Assembly: GCA_964527215.1 (NCBI GenBank)
Contig: CAZGNZ010000018.1
Coordinates: forward strand, 20,684 to 84,683
Direction of reading: 5' to 3'
DNA length: 64,000 nucleotides
Origin: CAZGNZ01 sp964527215
GTDB taxonomy: Bacteria; Fidelibacterota; Marinisomatia; SCGC-AAA003-L08; JACNLC01
Within the stretch, counting starts at the first letter, position 1; each line of letters starts with the position of its first letter. The notes beneath the pieces were generated by a model, which saw only the letters and a list, made by a program, of their open reading frames with translations, was not told the DNA's origin and did not search any database. The position numbers and the translations under genes are program-made. Of this stretch, positions 38,033-46,001 are shown one piece after another.

Positions 38033-38117
38033 AATGAAAATTAACGGTTTTTTCGAATTTGTTAAAACCAGGGAATTGTTAAAAGATATGGCATGTGCGG
38101 TGACGTCAGGGTGAACA

Positions 38118-38972
38118 TCACTTCTCGTTCTCAACACAGGCGGTGATGGTTTCCTCCAGTTTCCGGTCCAGAATTTTTGTCAGATGATAATCAGACCGCC
38201 ATTTTTCCCAATAACAGGGGAGCATTCCGATACTGGTTGAGGAGATAAACGCCTCATCCATATTATCCAGGGACTGCAGGGGAATATGTGTCTCCCAGAC
38301 TGACATTCCAGAATCATGAGCCACCTGCATGATTGTATCCCTCATGACTCCCGGAAGCACACCCAGTTTCAGATCCGGTGTCAGGAGGACACCATCCTTG
38401 ATGAAGAAAATATTTCGAATAGCGCATTCTGTGATCAGTCCGCGGCGATTCACGAAAACAGGCTCATATGCACCTGCGTCGTTCACGGTTTTCTTGGCCA
38501 GAAGATTTCCGATGTAGTTCATCGACTTGATAGCATGGCGAAATCGAATCAGCGGATAATCGGATTCATTCAAAAACATGACTTCCACGGGATTCTCCGG
38601 TTTGGGTGCCACTGAACGAACCAGGATATACAGGCCGTTGGGACCTTCATGGAGCCATGGAGCATCGTGGATAAAGCCCCGGGTGATCATCAGCCTGAGA
38701 GCACCCTGGGTCAGCTGATTTCGAGCAACGGCTTCTTTCAGCAGCGACAGCAGTTCATCATTGGACTGCCGAATGTTCAGCTTCAGTATTTCAGTTCCGC
38801 TGCGCAGCCGCTCAAGATGTTTTTCGGGCCGGAACAGACCGCCGTTTTGAAACCGAAGTGTTTCAAAAAGACCGTCGCCGTACAGGAAGCCTGCATCCGT
38901 GAACGGCACCGAAGCTTCATTCAGGCTTTGCCAGCTGCCGTTTACATATACCGTTGTGTTTTCCATATTCAT
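38118..38972 (-). CDS. Class IV aminotransferase (branched-chain aminotransferase / aminodeoxychorismate lyase-like)
   Basis: A 284-residue PLP enzyme. The N-terminal VPFTDAGFLYGDGLFETLRF, the lysine in AIKSMNYIGNLLAKK (about 149) and the closing pattern GLITECAIRNIFFIKDG ... LPGVMRD are the class IV signature. Both IlvE and PabC share it; the short length and FETLR favour aminodeoxychorismate lyase or D-amino-acid transaminase activity rather than IlvE, but the choice is open. It starts 5 bp after the upstream gene of the same strand (38978..39928). Confidence 0.85.
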   Translation of the reverse strand: MNMENTTVYVNGSWQSLNEASVPFTDAGFLYGDGLFETLRFQNGGLFRPEKHLERLRSGTEILKLNIRQSNDELLSLLKEAVARNQLTQGALRLMITRGFIHDAPWLHEGPNGLYILVRSVAPKPENPVEVMFLNESDYPLIRFRHAIKSMNYIGNLLAKKTVNDAGAYEPVFVNRRGLITECAIRNIFFIKDGVLLTPDLKLGVLPGVMRDTIMQVAHDSGMSVWETHIPLQSLDNMDEAFISSTSIGMLPCYWEKWRSDYHLTKILDRKLEETITACVENEK

Positions 38973-38977
38973 TTTTA

Positions 38978-39928
38978 TTATCCGATCAGTTCATTTTCCA
39001 GTTTTGCCAGCGGTGATTTTACCTGATAACCAAAGGTGGTATAATTCAGGGTGCGCGGCGCGGGGATGGCATATGAAAATACCTTCCTGGATTTCAGCCA
39101 CTCTTCCAGTCCCGTTTTGCGGACTTCGGAAAGGGGAATGCGTTTGCGCTGCCCGTCAACTCGCCGCATGATTTCAGGCAGTTTGGGCGGAGTCCAGCTC
39201 AAATGCCTGGCAAACAGGTGCAGCAAGTTCAAGATCACATCTTCATCCCAGTCCGGATTGCACTGATACTGAATGCTGCGCAGCTTGCGGTGCATGGAGA
39301 TAAGTTTGCCGCGGCCGGAGACCGCGCCAAGCGACTTCAATTCCGGATAAAGCAGTTCATCCACTCTTTTTTCAAACAGGGAGGTTGCCGCCTTTTTAAA
39401 CAGTGCCGTCCAGTTATAGTCCGTCATCATAGTGCACCAGTTTTTCACATTTTCCGGGTAATGCTGAATTTTCAGCCAGGCGGCGTCCGCCTGAAGCAGC
39501 AGCAAACGACCCATGAGTGTATGTGGGATGGGGTAATCGTACAGCCAGAGCAGATAGATCAACGTTGAAAACGGGTATTTCCTGCTGAAGGATCCGGCAT
39601 TTACCCCAGCCAGAATATTGGGATTGCAGGAGCTGTCAAAACCCGGAGGGACTTCATTCCTGAGAGAAATGATATGACCGCCAACTGCCCGTCCCTGTCT
39701 GGGCAGTATGTTTAAATCCACCCAAATCAGATTCCTGCGGTCACTGATGGCTTGATGATCAATCCAGATACTGGACAAATCATAGTATCCGCATAATTCC
39801 CAGTTTAGATGATGGTGCAGCAGGGCTGCGCAGATAATCCCGTCATAATCGGCAGAAATGATAAACCGGTGGTTTTTTTCAGCCAGCCAGGGAAACCGCG
39901 AAATGATATGATTACGCTCAAAAATCAC
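38978..39928 (-). CDS. Uncharacterised protein with DHH-phosphoesterase-like N-terminus
   Basis: A 316-residue cytoplasmic protein without signal or membrane segments. The N-terminal part reads FIISADYDGIICAALL, then GYYD, then LIWVDLNI and VGGHII, and further on NPNILAG and KYPFSTLIYLLWL. This order of aspartates and His recalls DHH-type phosphoesterases and RecJ-like exonucleases (SxDxDG..., hydrophobic strand plus D, GxHH), but the DHH triplet itself is changed to GGHI. The C-terminal half is basic. It heads a minus-strand run leading to ligA, which would suit a nucleic-acid role. Assignment is tentative. Confidence 0.5.
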   Translation of the reverse strand: MIFERNHIISRFPWLAEKNHRFIISADYDGIICAALLHHHLNWELCGYYDLSSIWIDHQAISDRRNLIWVDLNILPRQGRAVGGHIISLRNEVPPGFDSSCNPNILAGVNAGSFSRKYPFSTLIYLLWLYDYPIPHTLMGRLLLLQADAAWLKIQHYPENVKNWCTMMTDYNWTALFKKAATSLFEKRVDELLYPELKSLGAVSGRGKLISMHRKLRSIQYQCNPDWDEDVILNLLHLFARHLSWTPPKLPEIMRRVDGQRKRIPLSEVRKTGLEEWLKSRKVFSYAIPAPRTLNYTTFGYQVKSPLAKLENELIG

Positions 39929-40082
39929 AACCTAAAAATAGGCTGACGGCATTCATGAAATATTGATAATTTTTTCTGGTGAAAAATCCTAAGTTATCAG
40001 TGGCTAATATAGTTAGTAATATTCGATTTAATCCACCAGCGGGCAGCCCCGCCGGGATTCCAACCAAATCAGGGAGAGCATT

Positions 40083-41150
40083 ATGAAATATCTGATTCAC
40101 ACAGCCGTTTTGGCAGCATTCCTGCTGCCCCTGCAGGCAGCTGATCTTGAGGAAACAATCAGTATAATGGCCGGAAACAATGCGGAAGTCTATCTGGCTC
40201 CCCTTGCCACAGCATTCGGCACCAATGTGAATTCCGGTTTGTTCAGTTCAGCCAAACCCCACAAAATCCTGGGATTTGATGTGACCATGAACGTTGCATT
40301 TTCACAAATACCGGATGATGACACGCATTATCAGTTTGTCATCAGCAGTGAAGATATTCAGTTTACGGAAAGTTTTACCGGTGAGGATATCACGGTTTCC
40401 CTCAATCCCAATGAGCTGTATGAAGACAACCGCACGGCTGCGACGATTTTCGGTCCGGATCGTTCCTACACTATTGCCGTGGACCATGATGAAGCAGTGG
40501 ATGACATCGCAATGCAGATTGCAGGGGAACTGCCCAATACAACCGCGGAACAGGTCAAGACACTGTACGGGAATGAAATCAATGCATTCATTCAAACCGC
40601 GCTGCCGCCGATCAGCACACCCAAGGGGTTTGATATTGATCTGATGCCGATGATTATCCCGCAGGTGGCGTTGGGTTTGCCGTACGACGTGGAAGTCATG
40701 CTGCGGGGCGCACCTCCGCTGAAAGCAGGCGATCTCGGGGAATTTTCATATTTTGGATACGGTGCCAAAATTGGACTGAATCAGTTTCTGCCCCTCGAAA
40801 ATCCGCTTTATCCCAGACTGTCCCTAGGATATTACGGGATGCATCTCAATCTGGACGATATCGTCGAATCGCACAATCACATCATATCACTGCAGGCGAG
40901 CAAAAGTTTTCCGTTCCTTACCGTGTATGGCGGCTACGGGCTGGAAAGCTCGGAAGTGGATGTGGAATATGATTACTATACCAATGAGCTTACACCGCCC
41001 ACCAAAATCGAATTCTCACTGGACGGCAGTAATGAATCGAGAGTTCTGCTTGGCGCAAGAATCAAGGTTTTCCTGTTCAGCGTAAATTTGGATTACAACA
41101 TGGGTGAATACGAATCATACAATATGGGAATCAGTATCGCCCTCAGGTAG
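40083..41150 (+). CDS. DUF6588-like outer-membrane protein
   Basis: A 355-residue protein with a signal peptide (LIHTAVLAAFLLPLQAAD) and GGGAG upstream. Near the N-terminus it reads YLAPLATAFGTNVNSGLF ... KILGFDVTM, the usual opening of DUF6588 proteins in Bacteroidota-like genomes. The C-terminal half alternates polar and hydrophobic residues in strands and ends MGISIALR, as in beta-barrels. Function unknown. It is followed by a truncated REP-like repeat and then a good terminator. Confidence 0.65.
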   Translation: MKYLIHTAVLAAFLLPLQAADLEETISIMAGNNAEVYLAPLATAFGTNVNSGLFSSAKPHKILGFDVTMNVAFSQIPDDDTHYQFVISSEDIQFTESFTGEDITVSLNPNELYEDNRTAATIFGPDRSYTIAVDHDEAVDDIAMQIAGELPNTTAEQVKTLYGNEINAFIQTALPPISTPKGFDIDLMPMIIPQVALGLPYDVEVMLRGAPPLKAGDLGEFSYFGYGAKIGLNQFLPLENPLYPRLSLGYYGMHLNLDDIVESHNHIISLQASKSFPFLTVYGGYGLESSEVDVEYDYYTNELTPPTKIEFSLDGSNESRVLLGARIKVFLFSVNLDYNMGEYESYNMGISIALR

Positions 41151-41237
41151 AATTCCCGACGGTTTTCAGATATCAGATTGCAAAAGAATCTCCCATTCGG
41201 CTCACGTCAAAGCTGAATTTAATGTGCTGACCAGTAA

Positions 41238-41328
41238 TGAATTTGGCCGCCCGTCAGCTGACGGATTTGGGATTCTGTAATCGATCGGGGCATTAACTGT
41301 TTCGCCGCCACGCCAAATGGCGGATTCA
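41238..41328 (+). repeat. REP/MITE-like dispersed repeat, truncated copy
   Basis: It starts TGAATTTGGCCGCC and keeps CCGTCAGCTGACGG and CGCCACGCCAAATGGCGG, then ends GGATTCA. About half of the full element is missing and the spacer is diverged. It lies between the stop codon of the DUF6588-like gene and the terminator at 41333. Confidence 0.75.
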
Positions 41329-41332
41329 ATGA

Positions 41333-41376
41333 GACTTCCAGCCAGAGGTACGGACAGCTGGAAGTCTTTATTTTTT
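41333..41376 (+). terminator. Rho-independent terminator
   Basis: A perfect 10-bp stem GACTTCCAGC / GCTGGAAGTC with a 14-base loop is followed at once by TTTATTTTTT. It ends transcription from the DUF6588-like gene and lies 12 bp before the convergent ssb stop. Confidence 0.85.
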
Positions 41377-41388
41377 CATTCCATCAAA

Positions 41389-41790
41389 TCAGAAAGGCAG
41401 GTTTTCTTCATCGCTTTCCCCCTTTTCATCTGACGATTTGGCGGCAGTTTCATCACTGCGCCATTCCAGCGGTGTCAGGCTGGAGCAGATAACTTCTGTC
41501 GTCCGGCGGTTGTTGTCATCCTTATCCTTCCAGGTACGGGTTCTCAGTGTCCCCTCCAGACAAACAAGCTGCCCTTTCTGAATGTACTGAGTCACAAAAT
41601 CAGCCGTTTTATTCCAGGCCACAATATTGTGCCACTCAGTCCGTTCTTTCCGGTCTTCACCGTCTCCCCAGACTTCATTGGTGGCAACCGAAAAACTGGC
41701 GGTTGAAGCCCCCGACGGTGTATAGCGCCCTTCGGGTTTATTTCCGATCCTGCCAACCAGAATAACTCGGTTCAAACTTGCTTTTTCCAT
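41389..41790 (-). CDS. ssb: Single-stranded DNA-binding protein
   Basis: A 133-residue protein. The OB-fold opens NRVILVGRIGNKPEGRYTPSG and continues FSVATNEVW ... EWHNIVAW ... QKGQLVCLEGTLRTRTW. The C-terminal tip EENLPF is the conserved acidic tail that recruits PriA, RecQ and other partners. AGGAG lies 7 bp before ATG 41790. It is shorter than E. coli SSB because the flexible linker is brief. Its partner PriA is encoded at 51490..53712. Confidence 0.95.
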   Translation of the reverse strand: MEKASLNRVILVGRIGNKPEGRYTPSGASTASFSVATNEVWGDGEDRKERTEWHNIVAWNKTADFVTQYIQKGQLVCLEGTLRTRTWKDKDDNNRRTTEVICSSLTPLEWRSDETAAKSSDEKGESDEENLPF

Positions 41791-42164
41791 TTCAAAACTC
41801 CTGTATTAAATATTGATGTTGACGCAGAAAAACGTGCCGATCACACAATTCCGACAGGTGTTACGCTGGAAACAACCCCATTGTGTGGCTGACGTGACTT
41901 GACCGCGTTCGCGGATCGGGTTTAATCAGCTGTACCCATATATCTGAACTGCCGTACTGAAAAGCGTCAGGAACTTCATTCAGACAGGGAACCGGATCAG
42001 ATATCCAGCAGAATTATCCGGATCTGAGGTCTGAGGTTTGATTTACGGGGATGTTTTCCACGGTATTCAGACAGGATAAAGTGCAATTGGAATTCCAATC
42101 CGTTCAACTTTAAAAACTGCATCTATAAATACTATGCAATTTTGCGGACTGTTCGGACAGAATT
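41791..42164. other. Intergenic region upstream of ssb
   Basis: This 374-bp gap lies between the end of the sensor-kinase gene and ssb. It contains a perfect 14-bp palindrome (42086..42099) and a small CCGCG-TT-CGCGG hairpin at about 41909-41920. The ssb promoter must lie here. No gene seen. Confidence 0.5.
42086..42099. promoter_or_regulatory. Perfect 14-bp palindrome, possible operator
   Basis: ATTGGAATTCCAAT is its own reverse complement. It lies about 300 bp upstream of ssb, past the stop of the sensor-kinase gene. Its length suits a dimeric regulator site, but the distance from ssb is large and no second copy was noticed. Confidence 0.3.
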
Positions 42165-43514
42165 TTATAAATCGGCGGGAAATGCAAGTGTGAATGTGGA
42201 ACCTTTTCCCAGTTTTCTTTCGACGAGAAGCTTGCCTCTGTGGGCCTTGATAATTTTATTGGTGATGGACAGTCCCAATCCGAAACCGCTTTTTTTCCGG
42301 TTATCAGGGTTCTGTCCGCGGTAAAACGGTTTGGTCAGTTCATTCAGCTCTTCGGGATTAATTCCTTTCCCAAAATCACGGACCACGATTAGAATGGTAT
42401 TCTTGAAATACCGTGCTGAAATTTCAACGGATTTGCCGGAAATCCCGTATTTAAGTGCATTATCGATAAGATTTCTCAGGGCAACACGCATTTTGGTTTT
42501 GTCAAAGCGAATGGACATCATAGGAACCCCTTCCTTGACGACAATTTTTTCTTCGGCTGCGGGATACATCGCGACAATCTGATCGATAAACGCACCAATA
42601 CTGTGGGATTCCAGATCCAGGTTGGTGTACGGCATGGAAAGTTTGTCTGAAAACAGGAGATTGGATATGATGCTTTCCAGGAAATGTATTTCTTGGTTCA
42701 GTTTATCGTTGTTTTTGTGGGGCGGCATCATTTCCACAATCAGCCGCATTCGGGTCAGGGGAGTTCGCAGTTCGTGGCTGACATCTGCCAGCAGAGCTTG
42801 TTTGTGCTGCAGAAGCAATCGGATATCATTGATCAGCTGGTTGATGGTTCGGGCCAGGCTGGCCAGTTCATCATCTCCTTTCACCGGAATCTGACTTCTC
42901 AAATCCCCTTTTTCCAGGGTGGAGATGCGTCGCTTCATCTGCTGAATGGGCATCAGATACTGACGAATTACTGAGAAAAGAATCACCATGAATACCAGGG
43001 TCAGGATGGAGGCAGGGAAAAACCGCAGTACCAGGTCTGACGGTGTGGTCCATTCGATTGCAAGATAGAAATCGTAGTTTTCATTGCTTACAACTGCGGC
43101 CATTAAATCACCCAAATCGCCAAAAGCCACATACAGCGGAATTTGAATACCGTGGATATCCCCAAGGTATTCACTGTCTGAGTAACTGATAAATCCTTCA
43201 TTGGTAAAATCGGCGGGATATGCCCATACTTTTTCCCCTTCGATATAAATACCGCCCATCATTTGAAGGTTTTTCAAATCCCTGAGCATCATGAGGGTAT
43301 CCGGCGGAACCCCCCAGGATTCCACCATCTGGGAATAGTAATAGCATTCATGTGTATCCAGAATGGTATCCTGCTCCGAAAAGGAATAATAAACCACAAA
43401 ATACAGCACCATAATCAGGGCTGCTGTAAAGAGTGTTACAAGCAGGCCGATTCTGAGGAACAGACTTTGCCGAAATGGGGAAAAGTGGCGGGGTTTAGTT
43501 TTGGGACTCTCCAA
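42165..43514 (-). CDS. Membrane sensor histidine kinase (HAMP, HisKA, HATPase)
   Basis: A 449-residue inner-membrane kinase. A first helix (IGLLVTLFTAALIMVLYFVV, about 18-38), a periplasmic sensor of about 120 residues, a second helix (LTLVFMVILFSVI), then HAMP (RRISTLEKGDLRSQIPVKG). The phosphorylated His is in ADVSHELRTPLTR (about 247). The ATP domain shows LIDNALKYG, DFGKGINPEEL and GFGLGLSI. The start overlaps the regulator gene by 20 bp (43495..43514), so the pair is translationally coupled. The layout is like CpxA/ArsS-type envelope sensors; the signal is unknown. Confidence 0.92.
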   Translation of the reverse strand: MESPKTKPRHFSPFRQSLFLRIGLLVTLFTAALIMVLYFVVYYSFSEQDTILDTHECYYYSQMVESWGVPPDTLMMLRDLKNLQMMGGIYIEGEKVWAYPADFTNEGFISYSDSEYLGDIHGIQIPLYVAFGDLGDLMAAVVSNENYDFYLAIEWTTPSDLVLRFFPASILTLVFMVILFSVIRQYLMPIQQMKRRISTLEKGDLRSQIPVKGDDELASLARTINQLINDIRLLLQHKQALLADVSHELRTPLTRMRLIVEMMPPHKNNDKLNQEIHFLESIISNLLFSDKLSMPYTNLDLESHSIGAFIDQIVAMYPAAEEKIVVKEGVPMMSIRFDKTKMRVALRNLIDNALKYGISGKSVEISARYFKNTILIVVRDFGKGINPEELNELTKPFYRGQNPDNRKKSGFGLGLSITNKIIKAHRGKLLVERKLGKGSTFTLAFPADL

Positions 43515-44187
43515 TAAACTTGTATCCTACTCCGTGAACGGTCTTGATAAAACGGGTTGAAGACGGGGTTTCGCCCAATTTATTCCGGAGTCGGCTGACA
43601 AGAACATCTACGGAGCGGTCATAGCTTTGCCAGCGAATTCCGCGGATGTTTTCAACCAGGAATTCACGATCAAGCACTTTGCCGGGGTTTTCAGCAAACA
43701 GAACCAGGGCTTCAAACTCGGTGGTTGACAGATGGATCAGATCACCGTCCAGTTCGACCTCTTCTCTGAGTTTGTTTACAATAAGTCCTTCAAACTCCAG
43801 AAGATCAAGCATTTGCGAGGGGGACTTACTCCGCCTGAGTATTGACTGTATTCGGGCCAGGAGTTCCCTTGGTTCAAACGGTTTGGGCAGATAATCATCC
43901 GCACCAAGATCCAGACCGACAATACGATCATTGACTTCCCCTCTGGCGGTAAGCATTATAACCGGCAAACTGGAATCTTCCCGAATTTTTTTCAGAACCT
44001 GAAAACCGTCCATTTCAGGCATCATGATATCAAGGATAAGCAAATCGATATCATTGTTTTCAAGATACTTAAGTCCGGCAATCGGATCCGGTTTACAGGT
44101 GACGTCATAATCATATGATGACAGAAATTCCTCCAGCAGTTCAATCAGCTGCAAATCATCATCTATGACTAGAATTTTCTCGGTCAT
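43495..44187 (-). CDS. OmpR/PhoB-family response regulator
   Basis: A 230-residue transcription factor. The receiver begins ILVIDDDLQLIELL, with the phosphorylated Asp in LLILDIMMPEMDG (about 53), LTARGE and PKPFEPRELLARI. The winged-helix output ends with SVDVLVSRLRNKLGE and VHGVGYKFIG. ATG 44187 is chosen because GGGAG precedes it and the receiver starts there; an open frame further upstream is not coding in appearance. Partner of the kinase encoded immediately downstream. Confidence 0.93.
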   Translation of the reverse strand: MTEKILVIDDDLQLIELLEEFLSSYDYDVTCKPDPIAGLKYLENNDIDLLILDIMMPEMDGFQVLKKIREDSSLPVIMLTARGEVNDRIVGLDLGADDYLPKPFEPRELLARIQSILRRSKSPSQMLDLLEFEGLIVNKLREEVELDGDLIHLSTTEFEALVLFAENPGKVLDREFLVENIRGIRWQSYDRSVDVLVSRLRNKLGETPSSTRFIKTVHGVGYKFIGESQN

Positions 44188-44370
44188 GTATTTGCTCCCT
44201 TTGCCCGTTGGAAAATGGATAATTATATTCGCGCAATGATCAACGGTTAAAATTATTATAAAAAAGAATATCTGCCCTAGTTCAAATAAAAAAAAAGGTG
44301 TCGTGGCTAAGCGTAAAATCAATACGCGGTTCTGTAACGGCGCTGCTGCAATAAATTTTCTACCAATTAC

Positions 44371-44798
44371 TCGGGTTGACCCCAAGGCAGGTTCTCAAGC
44401 CAGGATTCCGTTTCGGATCACGAGTATTTTATTGGGCAGACTTGTCTATTCTGTCTGCCGATTTATGCGCGGTCGGCGTGTTTATGCGTTTCTGGCGTGA
44501 AGGCAGGCTTCCGACGGATGAATGGCATGAATTTAACGAATCGTGTCCGGATCGGAGTGCTGAATGCATAGTATATATACATTAAAACTGTGCACCATTG
44601 AACGACCCGCCACTGGGGGGGCACCTCAGCCCTTTGGGCGGGGTTCGGGCCAAAACAGAGCTTCTGTCAAACAAATCCCTCACCTGTTTCCGCAGGCCAT
44701 TGAGCCATTTGAAGTCTGGCAGATCAATCCGACACCATCAGTAAGGAAAACGATGCATTCGCCGTATTCAAGCTTTTTCAGGAGTAAAAGAGATTCAA
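44371..44798. repeat. 428-bp tandem repeat, unit 1
   Basis: It starts TCGGGTTGACCCCAAGGCAG and ends in GGAGTAAAAGAGATTCAA. Internal inverted repeats include GGCAGAC ... GTCTGCC, a G-run section CCCGCCACTGGGGGGGC with the complementary GGGCGGG 20 bp on, and CCTGT-TTCC-GCAGG. Unit 2 follows directly and differs at only about ten positions. Confidence 0.85.
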
Positions 44799-45223
44799 TC
44801 GGGTTGACCCCAAGGCAGGTTCTCAAGCCAGGATTCCGTTTCGGATCACGAGTATTTTATTGGGCAGACTTGTCTATTCTGTCTGCCGATTTATGCGCGG
44901 TTGGCGTGTTTATGCATTTCTGGCGTGAAGGCAGGCTTCCGACGGATGAATGGCATGAATTTAACGGATCGTGTCCGAATCGGAGTGCTGAATGCATAGT
45001 ATATATACATTAAAACTGTGCACCATTGAATGACCCGCCACTGGGGGGGCACCTCAGCCCTTTGGGCGGGGTTCGGGCCCAAAACAGAGCTTCTGTCAAA
45101 AAAATCCCTCACCTGTTTCCACAGGCCATTGAGCCATTTGAAGTCTGGCAGATCAACCCGACACCATCAGTAAGGAAAACGATGCATTCGCCGTATTCAA
45201 ACTTTTTCAGGAGTAAAAGAGAA
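44799..45223. repeat. 428-bp tandem repeat, unit 2
   Basis: Nearly identical to unit 1, with scattered single-base changes (for example GTCGGCG to GTTGGCG) and one added C. Its right end is interrupted by the REP/MITE-like repeat that begins at 45224. Confidence 0.85.
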
Positions 45224-45390
45224 TGAATTTCCCCGCCCGTCAGCTGACGGGACGGGGTATCATTAGTGATATGATCATTTTTTTTTCGCCGCCACGCCAA
45301 ATGGCGGATTTCCAACAAGTGGCGGGGAATGCACCCAGTTACACCCGTCAGTCAGGAGACGGATTAAAAATCCGCCCACTGGCGGATTCA
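45224..45390 (+). repeat. REP/MITE-like dispersed repeat, copy 3, inserted in the tandem array
   Basis: Same ends as copy 1 (TGAATTTCCCCGCC ... GGCGGATTCA) and the perfect CCCGTCAGCTGACGGG palindrome, with one base lost in the T-run and a few substitutions. It separates tandem units 2 and 3. The unit 1/2 junction reads AGATTCAATCGGG, which keeps the ATTCA of the repeat's right end. Confidence 0.85.
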
Positions 45391-45391
45391 A

Positions 45392-45676
45392 TCGGGTTGA
45401 TACCAAGGCAGGTTCTCAAGCCAGGATTCCGTTTCGGGTCACGAGCATTTAACAGGGCAGATTTGTCTATCCTGCTGCCGATTTATGCGCGGTTGGCGTG
45501 TTTATGCATTTCTGGCGTGAAGGCAGGCTTCCGACGGATGAATGGCATGAATTTAACGGATCGTGTCCGAATCGGAGTGCTGAATGCATAGTATATATAC
45601 ATTAAAACTGTGCACCATTGAATGACCCGCCACTGGGGGGGCTCCTCAGCCCTTTGGGCGGGGTTCGCGCCCAAAA
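45392..45676. repeat. 428-bp tandem repeat, unit 3 (truncated and more diverged)
   Basis: It covers about the first two thirds of the unit, up to GGGCGGGGTTCG-x-GCCCAAAA, and then leaves the repeat. It has more substitutions than units 1 and 2 show between themselves (for example TTGATACC for TTGACCCC), so it is probably older. Confidence 0.8.
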
Positions 45677-45717
45677 GGAGAATATTAGACATTTTAAAAA
45701 TCCCACCCCCGTTCTAA

Positions 45718-45893
45718 CCCGGATATTTCATGAGACTTCGCAATGAGATGATGAAAATGATTGATTCTACAAGGCATATGAAGAAAAATGAGTGAAATCG
45801 TACTGGACAGTACGTTGAGAACATTTTTCGAGTATAACGCTGTAGAATTGAGCAGATCCATCATCGGAATAGATTTCTCATGAAATATTCGGG
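45718..45893. mobile_element. MITE-like element with 18-bp inverted ends and 4-bp flanking repeat
   Basis: The left end CCCGGATATTTCATGAGA and the right end, read on the other strand as CCCGAATATTTCATGAGA, match at 17 of 18 positions. CTAA stands directly outside both ends in the same orientation, as a target-site duplication would. The 176-bp body has no open frame of note. A larger relative lies at 21900..22154. Confidence 0.8.
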
Positions 45894-46001
45894 CTAAAGT
45901 GATCCAATCACCTGCGGTCGGGGTGAATAAGCCGCCCTTTACTAGCGGTCAAACAAAGCAGCTACAATTTTTCCGAAGGAAGTGGTGTAAAATTCAATAT
46001 G

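Larger units (their letters stand above)
44188..46001. other. 1.8-kb gene-free repeat region between the regulator gene and dnaA
   Basis: It contains the regulator's promoter region (44188..44370), two and a partial third copy of a 428-bp tandem repeat, one full REP/MITE-like repeat (45224..45390), a MITE-like element (45718..45893) and about 100 bp before the dnaA stop with a GTGAT-CCA-ATCAC hairpin. Short frames in the repeats shift between copies, so I do not call genes. It is by far the longest non-coding stretch in the window. Confidence 0.7.

Noticed and set aside
41909..41920. CCGCG-TT-CGCGG hairpin as a terminator
   Set aside because: The stem is 5 bp and no T-run follows on either strand.
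44564..45112. Open frames on both strands within the 428-bp repeats
   Set aside because: They change length and frame between units and resemble no known protein.
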